Source: JAPOQD01 sp964620555 (GTDB lineage Bacteria > Pseudomonadota > Gammaproteobacteria > Pseudomonadales > Halieaceae). From it: DNA of 64,000 nucleotides. Below the pieces are notes generated by a model, which saw only the letters and a program-made list of their open reading frames with translations, searched no databases and had not been told where the DNA came from. Where the stretch lies: positions 1 to 64,000 of the forward strand of contig CAZUGZ010000003.1 of assembly GCA_964620555.1 (NCBI GenBank), in the 5' to 3' direction. Each line of letters opens with the position of its first letter. Position 1 is the stretch's first letter. Positions 27,629 to 36,596 of this stretch are shown piece after piece. A program made the position numbers and the translations under genes.

Positions 27629-28939
27629 TCAGCGAAATTGCCTGGCAAGCGCTGCGGCGCACTTCCTGCCACAAATGACGGCCCCTTCTATACCTGCGGA
27701 ATTATACTCACCGGCAAAGGTCACGCGGCCGTCCATGAATTCAGGTTGGGCATTTCTCAATGACTTGTACACACCAACGTAACGTTCGTGGTCCACATGA
27801 TCCCATTCCTGCAGGTTGACCATCTCTATCTGGTCTTTGAGGTCACCCATAAAGGGCACGATGGTATCGAGAGCGTTGCGCGCCACCTGCAGACGGTCGA
27901 GACCTCGTTGTGATTCGGCCCACTCTCCGGTCATATGGAGAGCGATCAGTCCCTTGCCTTGCGGAGCGCGGTCAGGGCACTTGTTGTGCTCCAGCACAAT
28001 GCCCAGTACGTCTTTGGCTTCAGAGCTGGGCACCATTACCATCGCCGCCGAACTATCCGGCCGGGTTTTCAGTCCTACGTGGACGGTCAGGCTGGGAATC
28101 GCTTTGGCCTTATCAAACCATTCGCGCTGGTTTCCCGATATCCACGGGGCAATTTCCAGGGCTTTTTCCGTGGGTATGGCCAGGACAGCCCCATCAAAAA
28201 ATCTGGTGGCGCCATCTATTGTGACAGCGACGCGTTGATCTTCCACCCTTAGCTCTTGGACGACAGTGGACAGTTGGACGTTAGCCAGTTCCGCGGCCAC
28301 TTTCTGAGGCAGCACACCCATGCCACCTTTGACCTGCATCATGGTCGGGACGCCGAATACCTTCATCACCCAAATGAGATCAACCGCGGAACTCAGTTTG
28401 GAAGAACTGAACATATTGACACGGATCATGGGGTCCACAAAGTAATCGTGAACTTCCCTGCCTGCTTTCCGCAGTGCGAAAGATTCGCAGTTTTCCACGT
28501 CCAGCTCTTCAAGCTGCGCCATATCCTCAAAGTCACATCTGGACCAGAACCTGAGTACCGTGGGGAGGAAATTGAGAAGCCTCAGCTTGGCCCCGAACGA
28601 GAGAAATCCGGTTTTGATAGCGGATTTGAGGGGCTCGGACAAATCGATATCGTGGAGGGCACCATCCCGGGCAAAAGCCAGAACGGGCTGGGTACTGGTG
28701 CAACTGTCGCCTGCTCCCACTTCGTCGATGAGTTGCATGGTTTCCCGGTACGCAGGTGAAAGGGTAATGGCGCCGAGATCCATGACGTAACCGTCTTTTT
28801 CCAGGGACGCAGTTCTGCCACCGACGGAATGATTTTTTTCATATACGGTGGTTGAGAATCCGAATTGTTGCAGGCGATAGGCGGCGGAGAGACCTGCCAT
28901 ACCTGCGCCAACAACGGCAATTTTTTTTGTGGCGTGCAT
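27629..28939 (-). CDS. FAD-dependent amine-oxidase-type oxidoreductase (PPOX/desaturase-like)
   Basis: This 436-aa flavoprotein opens with the dinucleotide-binding fold KIAVVGAGMAGLSAAYRL, then VYEKNHSVGGRTASLEKDGYVMD, the glycine-rich FAD fingerprint of the protoporphyrinogen oxidase/phytoene desaturase/amine oxidase superfamily. The C-terminus has VTFAGEYNSAGIEGAVICGR, the second FAD-contact motif. The family covers oxidation of many substrates; none can be picked here. One of the best copies of the shared palindrome lies 55 bp upstream of its start, so it probably belongs to the catabolic regulon. Confidence 0.85.
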   Translation of the reverse strand: MHATKKIAVVGAGMAGLSAAYRLQQFGFSTTVYEKNHSVGGRTASLEKDGYVMDLGAITLSPAYRETMQLIDEVGAGDSCTSTQPVLAFARDGALHDIDLSEPLKSAIKTGFLSFGAKLRLLNFLPTVLRFWSRCDFEDMAQLEELDVENCESFALRKAGREVHDYFVDPMIRVNMFSSSKLSSAVDLIWVMKVFGVPTMMQVKGGMGVLPQKVAAELANVQLSTVVQELRVEDQRVAVTIDGATRFFDGAVLAIPTEKALEIAPWISGNQREWFDKAKAIPSLTVHVGLKTRPDSSAAMVMVPSSEAKDVLGIVLEHNKCPDRAPQGKGLIALHMTGEWAESQRGLDRLQVARNALDTIVPFMGDLKDQIEMVNLQEWDHVDHERYVGVYKSLRNAQPEFMDGRVTFAGEYNSAGIEGAVICGRKCAAALARQFR

Positions 28940-28993
28940 GATAACTTCCCGGTCCGCGGGCGGTATGAACTGAAAAACCTGAAACCTGGTTTT

Positions 28994-29011
28994 ATATAAC
29001 CTGCGTTATAT
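28994..29011. promoter_or_regulatory. Shared 18-bp palindrome, site 2 (ATATAAC-N4-GTTATAT)
   Basis: ATATAAC and GTTATAT are perfect 7-bp arms around CTGC. The site lies 55 bp before the start of the FAD oxidoreductase gene, at 28939 on the minus strand. Confidence 0.75.
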
Positions 29012-29102
29012 TATAGTGAATCCGCTTTTATTACAAAGCCGGGGGAATGGGTCCGGGAGGCCTGTCAATCACAAGAAGATACTGAAAAAATCGCTTTCGT
29101 TT

Positions 29103-30272
29103 TCAACGCAGGCCTCTGGCGATTGTCGAGCGCATGATCTCTGATGTGCCCAAAAATATCCTGTGGACTCGGGCGAAAGAATACATTTTGGAAATCGGCA
29201 TCTCATCGCTGTAGCCCATACCACCATGCAGTTGCAGGCATTCATCCATAACCCTTGCCTCGAGTTCACTGGTCCAGAGCTTGGCGATGGCCGATTCATC
29301 AGCCCCCAGCCGGTTGCCGTCCAACTTATTCAGATAGCTGTCTACGAGAGCCCTGCCGGCGGCAATATCGGCTTTTAGCGTTGCCAGCGCAAACTGGGTA
29401 TTTTGAAACTCAAACACCCGTTGTCCGAACGCCTTGCGCTCTGTTGTGTAGTCGATGGTCATTGCCAGCGCCAATTCGCAGGCGGCAACGCAACGCGCGG
29501 CGAGTGTCATTCTGCCGGCCGCGATGGTTCCCATGGCACTGTGCAAGCCCCTTCCTTCCACACCACCCAGCAGGTAACGCGCAGGTATCCGGACATCGTC
29601 AAAGAAGATTTCCGATACACCACCGCAGCTCTTTGTCATCAGTGGCGTCGGCTTACTGACAGTGACCCCCTTCGTTTCTTCAAAGGGAATGATGAACATT
29701 GACATGGCGTCACGGTCACCTCCTGTCTCGGTCTTGGCCACGACAAAGAGCACGGTAATCAGCGGCCCATTCGACATCCACATTTTGGAACCATTGATGA
29801 CGTAGTCATCCCCGTCCCTGCGGGCGAATGTCTTGATGGCACGGGCGTCACTGCCGGCTCCGGGTTCGGATAGACCGACCTCCGCGATGCCCCGTCCCGA
29901 CGCAAAAAACGGCAACCACTCTTTCTTTTGCTCTTCGGTTCCACCATCGAGCAGGACAAACGTCGACAGGTCCGTACCTAGCCCCGCCTCGAGTGAGGCA
30001 CCTGCTGCCGAATAGCCGTGCTCTTCGTGAAGTATGACCTGGTGCAGCATATCGCCACCGCCACCACCATATTCTTCGGGGATTCCGGCACAAAGAATCC
30101 CGTATTCTGCCGCTGTCTCGAATAATTCCGCAGGGTAAAAGCCATCCTTTTCCCACTGCCGGTAATTCGGCTCCACTTCCCGCTGAAAAAATCGTCGCAC
30201 GACTTCGCGGAATGCCTCGTGCTCGGGCTTGAATACTTCCCGGTTGTAACCCAGTGAAGCCATGTCACTCAT
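29103..30272 (-). CDS. Acyl-CoA dehydrogenase family protein with atypical catalytic position
   Basis: This 389-aa protein follows the acyl-CoA dehydrogenase layout: VGLSEPGAGSDARAIKT, VINGSKMWMSNG, DYTTERKAFGQRVFEFQNTQFALA and QLHGGMGYSDEMPISKMY. The usual base is missing at both known places: the C-terminal position reads RIFLGTSE (Leu where MCAD has Glu) and the IVD/LCAD position reads AAGRMTLAA (Gly where LCAD has Glu). It may use another residue, or catalyse another flavin reaction. It lies between an FAD oxidoreductase and an alpha/beta hydrolase, all on the minus strand; no copy of the shared palindrome was seen upstream. Confidence 0.88.
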   Translation of the reverse strand: MSDMASLGYNREVFKPEHEAFREVVRRFFQREVEPNYRQWEKDGFYPAELFETAAEYGILCAGIPEEYGGGGGDMLHQVILHEEHGYSAAGASLEAGLGTDLSTFVLLDGGTEEQKKEWLPFFASGRGIAEVGLSEPGAGSDARAIKTFARRDGDDYVINGSKMWMSNGPLITVLFVVAKTETGGDRDAMSMFIIPFEETKGVTVSKPTPLMTKSCGGVSEIFFDDVRIPARYLLGGVEGRGLHSAMGTIAAGRMTLAARCVAACELALAMTIDYTTERKAFGQRVFEFQNTQFALATLKADIAAGRALVDSYLNKLDGNRLGADESAIAKLWTSELEARVMDECLQLHGGMGYSDEMPISKMYSFARVHRIFLGTSEIMRSTIARGLR

Positions 30273-30414
30273 TCCGCATATTCCTTTTGAAATCGACCCG
30301 GATAATCGGCACGGACTCTATAAGTCACCGGATGCAGGGTCAAGGCCGGCCGGGCAGCGCGCCATGCCGCAGTACGCCTTGCCTTGCGCACCGGATTGCG
30401 ACCTTGCTGCCCAC

Positions 30415-31191
30415 CTATTCAGGGCCTCCCTGGTCAAACCGGGGCAACAGGGCCTCGATGGTGCGGATCAGGCGCTGCAAATCAGACGCTGTCGACAATC
30501 GATGATCCCCGGATTTTATCAACTGCAGTTCTACGTCGGTGCTTGCCATCCGCTCGAGGACCTCCAGAGAGCGTTGCCAGGGAACATCCGCGTCACACAT
30601 GCCATGGAGAAGCCTGACGGGAACGCGTACGGCGATTTTTTGACTGGCCGCCCCAGCGAGGACGAGATGCCGTTTTGCCTCGTCGAGCATCGCTGTTGTG
30701 ATTCGGTACGGCTGCCGATCATCATACTCATTGGGCAAGTCATACCAGCCGTTGGCGGCCAATGATTGTCGCTGGGATTCGGTGAGGCTGCGCGCCCGCA
30801 TGTCTTCGGTCATATCGGGCGCGACAGCAACGCCAAGCAACGCCGCCACGCGCTCGGGCCGAGCCATTGCCGCCAGGATCATCATCCAGCCACCCATTGA
30901 AGAGCCGACAATGATTTGCGGGCCCGTCGTTACCTGGTCCAATATCGTCAAGGTATCGTTCAGCCAACGGCCAATGGTTCCGTCTTCCATTGCACCGGAA
31001 GATTGGCCATGACCAAAGTAATCAAAACGCGTAAATTGCAGTCCCCGCGAACGACAGAACGCCTCCAGGGCCAGTGCCTTGTTTCCCTGCATATCGGAGT
31101 GGAATCCACTGCAGAACAAAGTGCCGGGAGAGCCACCCGGCAAATGCTGGTAGGCAATGGCCTCCCCGTCACTCGTTCTCAAAATACTCAT
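30415..31191 (-). CDS. Alpha/beta hydrolase, ABHD10-like thioesterase/esterase
   Basis: This is a 258-aa serine hydrolase from ATG 31191. The nucleophile elbow is VGSSMGGWMM (Ser98), the acid probably the first Asp of HGMCDADVPW, and the His in SGDHRLS. TRFDYFGHGQSSG is characteristic of ABHD10/palmitoyl-thioesterase-like bacterial hydrolases. A TTG 57 bp further upstream is in frame but has no support. It is 142 bp downstream in transcription order from nothing on its strand, being divergent from the HAD gene to its right. Confidence 0.85.
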   Translation of the reverse strand: MSILRTSDGEAIAYQHLPGGSPGTLFCSGFHSDMQGNKALALEAFCRSRGLQFTRFDYFGHGQSSGAMEDGTIGRWLNDTLTILDQVTTGPQIIVGSSMGGWMMILAAMARPERVAALLGVAVAPDMTEDMRARSLTESQRQSLAANGWYDLPNEYDDRQPYRITTAMLDEAKRHLVLAGAASQKIAVRVPVRLLHGMCDADVPWQRSLEVLERMASTDVELQLIKSGDHRLSTASDLQRLIRTIEALLPRFDQGGPE

Positions 31192-31324
31192 TATCCAGTG
31201 TCCAAAACCCGGGGAACCCGTGATCAACCCCCTGCCCCAGAGTAGCAAATGCGGGGGGCGAAATCATGGCAGGGATCTGTGGGTGTTTTTTCCATTCTCC
31301 AGACCGGGCGGTTACAATCCGGAA

Positions 31325-32077
31325 ATGGCGTCGATCAACTCACCAACAGTCATCTTTTTCGACCTGGACGAGACCCTGATCAATAACGCCAGCGGTGTCG
31401 AAGCCATGATCACCGGGCTCTATGATTCGCACCTCTCCGCTCTCGGACCAGAAAATCAGTCAAGGTTTATCCAGGCCCTGACCCAGCAGGCCGGGACCAT
31501 GTGGCAAAGAATGTTTGAACCCGGAATGAGTGGACGAAGCGTGATGGTGGAGAGTTTTCGTCAGGCAATCCGGAGCGTCGGTGGTGATACTGATGTAGCC
31601 GCCGACATGTTTGAGCTATTCATTGAAAAGGCAACGACGGGTGCCAGGCCCTGCGACAATGCAATCGAAGTGCTACAGGCTGTCAAGGATCTTGGCATAA
31701 CAACCGGCATCATCACCAATGGCTTCCGTGAGTTACAGACCGCAAAAATCAGATACCATGGTTTTCATGAACTGATCGACCAGGTGGTGATCAGCGAACA
31801 GGCGGGGGCACACAAGCCGGATCAAAAAATATTTGAATACGCTCTTGCACTGGTCAATGAAGAGGCAGTCAATGCCTGGCATATCGGAGACCACCCCGTG
31901 AATGACATTCGCGGCGCAGCCGGGGTTGGCATCACCGGAATTCATTACGATCCGACTCGAAATTGGCGGCAGCAGGAGTGCAGTGAACCGGAGCATATGC
32001 CGGTTCATACCATCGCGAATCTGGAAGAGGTACTGACCCTCCTGCCGGCAGGGCCTCCACATGAGCAAGCTTACTGA
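31325..32077 (+). CDS. HAD-family hydrolase
   Basis: This 250-aa phosphatase-like protein has the HAD motifs in order: FFDLDETL (Asp13 nucleophile, Asp15), TTGIITNGF, the Lys in GAHKPDQKIF, and AWHIGDHPVNDIRGA. A helical cap lies between motifs I and II, as in the haloacid dehalogenase/phosphoglycolate phosphatase/YjjG group. ATG 31325 is the first start that places motif I at residue 13. It is the only plus-strand gene between 12 oriented minus-strand catabolic genes around it; the substrate is not known. Confidence 0.88.
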   Translation: MASINSPTVIFFDLDETLINNASGVEAMITGLYDSHLSALGPENQSRFIQALTQQAGTMWQRMFEPGMSGRSVMVESFRQAIRSVGGDTDVAADMFELFIEKATTGARPCDNAIEVLQAVKDLGITTGIITNGFRELQTAKIRYHGFHELIDQVVISEQAGAHKPDQKIFEYALALVNEEAVNAWHIGDHPVNDIRGAAGVGITGIHYDPTRNWRQQECSEPEHMPVHTIANLEEVLTLLPAGPPHEQAY

Positions 32078-32107
32078 CCGGGCGATTCGGTGCGATTGGC
32101 GGGCTGG

Positions 32108-33253
32108 TCAGAGGGCCCTTTCCGCAATTCCCCTGAATGCGAGAAAGATCGGGTTATTCTGCACGTCAAATCCCTCGCCGTAGAAATGCTGTCCCTTGCG
32201 TTCCCAAAGTGCCACCATATTTGCCACGATGGCGTGGCATTTGAACGCTGAGAGCATCTCATAGTAGTCGTAATTCAGCAGTCGGGTACCAGAATATTCT
32301 TCGTAAATTGAGATAAATTCTTCGCGGGTGCACATGCCGGGCAATCTTTCCAAGCCAAGGCTCTCAGTGTGAGCGGTATCGGAGAAATACCATACGGCAA
32401 CATCAGAGGCCGGGTCCATCAGCGTCACCATTTCCCAATCCAATGCGCCAACCAGCTCAAAATCTTTCCACAGTGAGTTTGCGGGACGACTGTCGGTCCA
32501 GGCAAGCCGGAGATTTTCCCTGGCTGGCCTGTTTTCCCGCAACCAGTTGATGGCGGCCGTTTCGTATTCCCCCCTGTTGCCGTCGACAGCTTCATCATAG
32601 TAGCGAATGGCCTCATCGAGACACCATTCCGTCTGGCTCTTCACGCCATGGCTTTTGAGCAGGAAGTCCAGACCAAGTGCTCTCCAGTCCAGTTCGTGGA
32701 ATTTAGCCAGAAACTCCAGGCCTGACCTGTACATTTTTCGCCGTTGCCCGGCGGTAGCGTCCTTTACCCAACCTTCCACTGTGAATGGCGGGCTGTCGGC
32801 GGCAACGATACCTTCCAGGTATTCCATTACGAAAAATGGCCCACCGATGTGGTCGGGGTCGTATTCAGACCAATACACCATGGGAATGGGCAAATCGGTT
32901 TTGGAGCCGAGGATTTTCAAAGCACTGATCATATCGACGGTGTTGGAGGCCGGATTGGCAGCTTTGGTGGTTTCGGCCCGGACCACATATTTTTTCTCTT
33001 CTGTATTGCCGCCCTTCGTCCGCCATTGAAGATTGACAATAAAAATCTGGGCAGACATCCCGGAAGCTTCCGAAGCACGGGACAGTGATTTGATTTTCAC
33101 ATTGCTCGCGTCGTCGAGCTGGTCCCGAAACCAGTTTTCCAGTCTCCCGGGAAGATTCTCGATTTCCTCTGTCTCCAGCCGTTTCGCCAATGGCATGGAA
33201 CGGCGGTCGTCGGTCACATTCGGATTCCCCATGATGTCTGTTGCTATCGCCAT
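32108..33253 (-). CDS. Phosphotransferase (APH / ACAD10-type kinase) family protein
   Basis: This is a 381-aa aminoglycoside-phosphotransferase-like kinase fold. YVVRAETTKA and FFVMEYLEGIV mark the N-lobe and hinge; the catalytic loop reads LAWTDSRPANSLW where HGDxxxxN is usual, and GALDWEM supplies the metal Asp. Such kinases in fatty acid or levulinate catabolism phosphorylate 4-hydroxyacyl-CoA, with ACAD10/11-type dehydrogenases as partners; one of that type lies at 63.1 kb. ATG 33253 is preferred because the 55 further in-frame residues are low-complexity-like and cross the operator. The start is moderately uncertain. Confidence 0.82.
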   Translation of the reverse strand: MAIATDIMGNPNVTDDRRSMPLAKRLETEEIENLPGRLENWFRDQLDDASNVKIKSLSRASEASGMSAQIFIVNLQWRTKGGNTEEKKYVVRAETTKAANPASNTVDMISALKILGSKTDLPIPMVYWSEYDPDHIGGPFFVMEYLEGIVAADSPPFTVEGWVKDATAGQRRKMYRSGLEFLAKFHELDWRALGLDFLLKSHGVKSQTEWCLDEAIRYYDEAVDGNRGEYETAAINWLRENRPARENLRLAWTDSRPANSLWKDFELVGALDWEMVTLMDPASDVAVWYFSDTAHTESLGLERLPGMCTREEFISIYEEYSGTRLLNYDYYEMLSAFKCHAIVANMVALWERKGQHFYGEGFDVQNNPIFLAFRGIAERAL

Positions 33254-33390
33254 TGCGTCGGCAACCCCCCCCGAGTCTCTCGATATGCGAGAAGTGTAGT
33301 TGCTGTTGTCAGGGTTGCAACAGTGTGGCCAGCCGCCATCGACAGTGGACGTCCGTGGCAGCAGTTGCGCAACTTGCCGCCTCTCGGTTA

Positions 33391-33408
33391 ATGTAGCATA
33401 CGTTATAT
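33391..33408. promoter_or_regulatory. Shared 18-bp palindrome, site 3 (ATGTAGC-N4-GTTATAT)
   Basis: The right arm GTTATAT matches the consensus exactly; the left arm ATGTAGC is degenerate. It sits between the divergent kinase gene (start 33253) and the dehydrogenase gene (start 33485). Confidence 0.45.
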
Positions 33409-33484
33409 CCGTCGACAAAGATGGATTGTGAAAAACTGCATTCCGCGCGGCCTTCCGTAGCGGGGAGATATCTGGAGAGAGACA

Positions 33485-34375
33485 ATGAAAACTGTGGGAT
33501 TCATCGGCGTCGGCATGATGGGAGGCGCCATCGCGACGCGCATGATGGAGAATGACATATCGGTTCTGGCCTTTGACATCAACCCCGAAACACTTGAGGC
33601 AATGCGCCGGGCAGGAGCGACGCCGGCGGCGTCGGTCGCGGAGGTGGTGAATGAAACCGAGATCGTATTCGCATGCCTGCCGGACGCGGACATCTGCCGC
33701 CAGGTCGCGCTCGGGGAGAACGGTGTCTGCACGGGCAGCAAAGTCGAAGTCTACATTGAACTCTCCTCGATGGGAGGCGAGGCGATCATCGAAATTTCGC
33801 GATTACTGGCCGCCGACAATATTGCGGTACTGGATTCTCCGGTTGTCGGCGGTGTACCGGCACTGGAAGCAGGCACACTGGGCGTTCTGACTGCAGGACC
33901 GGCAGCGGCAGTGGAAAAAGCCCGTTTCGCGCTGCAGGCATTTGCCGGAAGACTGTTCGAACTGGGGGAAGAACCCGGCATGGGCCAGACCGGGAAAGTC
34001 GTCAACAACTCCGTTGCCTATGCGTCCCTGCTGGCCACCTGCGAGTCGGTCGCCGTGGGAATGAAAGCCGGGCTCAGCATGGATATGGCTGTCGACATCA
34101 TCAACCAGGGCAGTGGCGCAAATTTCTTTTCCGAAAGGATATTTCCCAACTTCATCATGCAGGGAAAGTTCGAAGGCACCGGCGCCGTCGAGATAGGGAT
34201 CAAGGACGTCAAGTTATTCCTGGCAGAAGCTGCGCGCCTCGGCATCGACCCACCGATGGCAAAATCGGTTTCCGCCCAGCAGAAACTGGTAGTCGACTCC
34301 GGGCCGGCCGGGCGCGACACCATGACCTACTTCCACTATTTTAGCGATCTGGCCGGCCTGCCCCGCCAGGGCTGA
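33485..34375 (+). CDS. NAD(P)-dependent beta-hydroxyacid dehydrogenase (HIBADH family)
   Basis: This 296-aa protein has the Rossmann motif VGFIGVGMMGGAIATRM, substrate loop LDSPVVGGVPALEAGTLGVL and catalytic Lys in GQTGKVVNNSVAYA. It is a second, divergent paralogue of the mmsB product at 7.3-8.2 kb and may oxidise a different hydroxyacid or hydroxyacyl compound. A strong GGAGAGAG precedes ATG 33485. A degenerate shared palindrome is 77 bp upstream. Confidence 0.9.
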   Translation: MKTVGFIGVGMMGGAIATRMMENDISVLAFDINPETLEAMRRAGATPAASVAEVVNETEIVFACLPDADICRQVALGENGVCTGSKVEVYIELSSMGGEAIIEISRLLAADNIAVLDSPVVGGVPALEAGTLGVLTAGPAAAVEKARFALQAFAGRLFELGEEPGMGQTGKVVNNSVAYASLLATCESVAVGMKAGLSMDMAVDIINQGSGANFFSERIFPNFIMQGKFEGTGAVEIGIKDVKLFLAEAARLGIDPPMAKSVSAQQKLVVDSGPAGRDTMTYFHYFSDLAGLPRQG

Positions 34376-34424
34376 ACTTGCGTATCAGATCAATCGCCGG
34401 GTCGGCTGCCGTTTCCACGCCGGT

Positions 34425-34439
34425 ATGATGTTTCATCAT
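34425..34439. terminator. Small hairpin between convergent genes
   Basis: ATGATG-TTT-CATCAT is a 6-bp perfect stem at the junction of two convergent genes; its right arm overlaps the reductase stop codon. No T run follows in either direction, so termination is only a guess. Confidence 0.25.
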
Positions 34440-35668
34440 CCGATCCTCTCGATCGCCGCCTTTTTCAGGTTTCCGGCGGGGTCGGACAAAACGGCAGTAT
34501 CAACCGTGGCTTTCGACTTTATCAGGTTTTGTCCGAGGCGCATGAACTTGGCCTGGTTGACACCGAGAAGACCGACAACCCTTCCCTCCCGCAGTTGGAA
34601 AATCATGAAGCTGCCCGAATTCCAGTCGCCACGCAGAATCTGCTGGTCGCCGTCGAATACGCCTGCAACCTGAAGTTTGAAATCGTATTGATCGGTCCAC
34701 CCGGATTGTATTTCCCGGTAGGGTTCGTGCGCACCAGCCATATTGCGGGCAGCGCATTCCGCCTGACGCATGGCGTGCATCCAGTTTTCGCTGCGAAAGC
34801 TCCGCTCCAGCCAGGCGTCCGGGTAGGCTGCAGCGTCGCCTGCAGCGTAGATATCTTCCGAACTGGTCTGGCCGTATTCGTTGACGACGATGCCGTTATC
34901 ACAGGCCAGGCCGCCTTGTTCCGCAAGGTCCACTGCAGGGGTGATGCCGGCGGCAATCAGCATCAGGTCCGCGCGAATGCGCTCCCCGCCGGCGAGTACG
35001 GCCGCCGCCCCGTCATCGTCGCTGTCAAAGCCGGAAACGGAATTCTCCAGGTAAAACCTGACACCTCGACTCTCGTGTTGCCGCTGCAACCAGGCAGACA
35101 TGGACTCCGGCATTGTCCTGGCCATCACCCGATCGGCAATTTCCATGACGGAGACCTGACAACCGCATCGCACGGCGCTGGCCGCCACCTCCAGCCCGAT
35201 GATTCCGGCACCAACAATGAGCAGGTGCCTGCCGGGAACAAGTTGCGCCTGCAGCGCAACGCTGTCCCGATAGGTGCGCAGGTAGAAGCAGGGAATAGCT
35301 CCCTGCTCCAGCACGGGCACCCGGCGCACGTCCGCACCGGTGGTCAGCAGCAGGTGTTGGTAGCGGAGCACTCGACCATCGCTCAGTTGCACTTCGTGCC
35401 CGTCATCCCGGATCTGCTGCACCGCGACCCCGGAAATCAACTCGACCTCGTTTTCCCGGTACCAGGATTCCGGTTTCAGGTACAGATTGCTCAGGTCTTC
35501 CGCTCCCAGCAAAACGGTTTTTGAAAGCGGCGGACGATCGTAGGGCAATTCACTTTCCCCATTGATCAGCAGCACGCGCCCCGCGTAGCCCGACTGGCGC
35601 AATGCCCCGGCCGCGGAGACTCCGCCGAGGCCGGCACCCACGATAATGCTCGTTTCCCTTTCACCCAT
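34436..35668 (-). CDS. Ferredoxin--NAD(+) reductase of a Rieske dioxygenase system
   Basis: This 410-aa flavoprotein is of the BphA4/TodA/BenC-like class. It has an N-terminal FAD motif IIVGAGLGGVSAAGALR, PYDRPPLSK, the NAD motif LLIVGAGIIGLEVAASA and the second FAD motif SSEDIYAAGDAA; the C-terminal dimer domain follows. These enzymes pass electrons from NADH to a Rieske-type ferredoxin. A Rieske ferredoxin gene (41.1 kb) and dioxygenase alpha and beta genes (43.8-45.7 kb) lie nearby, so a three-component set is likely. Pairing is inferred from proximity. Confidence 0.88.
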   Translation of the reverse strand: MGERETSIIVGAGLGGVSAAGALRQSGYAGRVLLINGESELPYDRPPLSKTVLLGAEDLSNLYLKPESWYRENEVELISGVAVQQIRDDGHEVQLSDGRVLRYQHLLLTTGADVRRVPVLEQGAIPCFYLRTYRDSVALQAQLVPGRHLLIVGAGIIGLEVAASAVRCGCQVSVMEIADRVMARTMPESMSAWLQRQHESRGVRFYLENSVSGFDSDDDGAAAVLAGGERIRADLMLIAAGITPAVDLAEQGGLACDNGIVVNEYGQTSSEDIYAAGDAAAYPDAWLERSFRSENWMHAMRQAECAARNMAGAHEPYREIQSGWTDQYDFKLQVAGVFDGDQQILRGDWNSGSFMIFQLREGRVVGLLGVNQAKFMRLGQNLIKSKATVDTAVLSDPAGNLKKAAIERIG

Positions 35669-35740
35669 TTCTCGTCATCTCGGGGTCGGACCGGTACTGC
35701 CGCCCATTCCCGGTACAGTGCAACAGGGCTGCCGTTTCAT

Positions 35741-36550
35741 TCAGTCCCTGTTGAATTCCGGCCGGCGCTTTTCCAAAAATGATTTCACGCCCTCCACGAA
35801 ATTCGGGTGCGCGGCGCAGTCACCGAATTTTTTCGCTTCCAGTTCCAGCTGTACATCCAGGGAATTGTGTAAAGACTGGTGAAACAGATCCTTGATATTG
35901 GCTACACTCGACGCCGGCAGCGCGATAATTCGCTGAACCAGTTCCTCGACTTCGGCATCCAGTTGCCCGGCGGGAACCAGTTTGTTCAACAGGCCTGCCG
36001 CAAGCGCTTCCTCGGCAGACACCCTGCCACCCAGCATTGCCATTTCCAGCGCCTTGGCGGGACCCACCCTGCGCGGCAGGGCATAGCTGGTGCAACCATC
36101 GGGACTGGTGCCGATATTCACATGGGCAACCACGAACAGCGAAGACTCGTCTGCAATGACGAAGTCGGAGCTGGCGACAAATCCAACGGCGGCGCCCGCG
36201 CAGGCCCCGCGCACCCGTGTGACTATCGGTTGCGGCATGGTCAGCAGGTGCCGGAAAATCGGGATGCTCGCTTTCGCCCGCCGGGTAAATTCCTCGCGCC
36301 GTTGGTCCGCGGATGACTCCAGTACCGAATCGAAGCCGGCGACGTCGCCCCCGGCCATGAAGTGGTCGCCGGCCCCGGTGAGAACGACGCAGCGTATGCT
36401 CCTGTCAGCGGCCACTCGCTGCAGAAAGGCTGCCATTGCCTGCACCATCGGTGAAGTGATGGCATTTCTCGCCCGGGGTCGATTGAAGGTGATCCGCGCC
36501 ACGGGCCCATCCACCACGGTCAAAAGGTCATCGTTCAATTCGCTTGACAC
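35741..36550 (-). CDS. Crotonase family protein lacking both hydratase glutamates
   Basis: This 269-aa crotonase starts at GTG 36550, which has GAGGAGG eight bases upstream; longer in-frame extensions are shadow sequence from the next gene. FNRPRARNAIT and FMAGGDVAGF mark the fold. Where hydratases have the two glutamates it reads GACAGAAVGFVASSD and VAHVNIGTSPDG, so hydration of a 2-enoyl-CoA is unlikely; isomerase, hydrolase or decarboxylase activity is possible. It sits 46 bp after another crotonase gene. Confidence 0.86.
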   Translation of the reverse strand: MSSELNDDLLTVVDGPVARITFNRPRARNAITSPMVQAMAAFLQRVAADRSIRCVVLTGAGDHFMAGGDVAGFDSVLESSADQRREEFTRRAKASIPIFRHLLTMPQPIVTRVRGACAGAAVGFVASSDFVIADESSLFVVAHVNIGTSPDGCTSYALPRRVGPAKALEMAMLGGRVSAEEALAAGLLNKLVPAGQLDAEVEELVQRIIALPASSVANIKDLFHQSLHNSLDVQLELEAKKFGDCAAHPNFVEGVKSFLEKRRPEFNRD

Positions 36551-36596
36551 GTCGGCTATCCTCCTCGAAAAGACAGTACGATGCAGCCAGTTGCAT

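Noticed and set aside
31157..31324. N-terminal extension of the HAD gene
   Set aside because: It overlaps the divergent hydrolase gene and would push motif I to residue 69.
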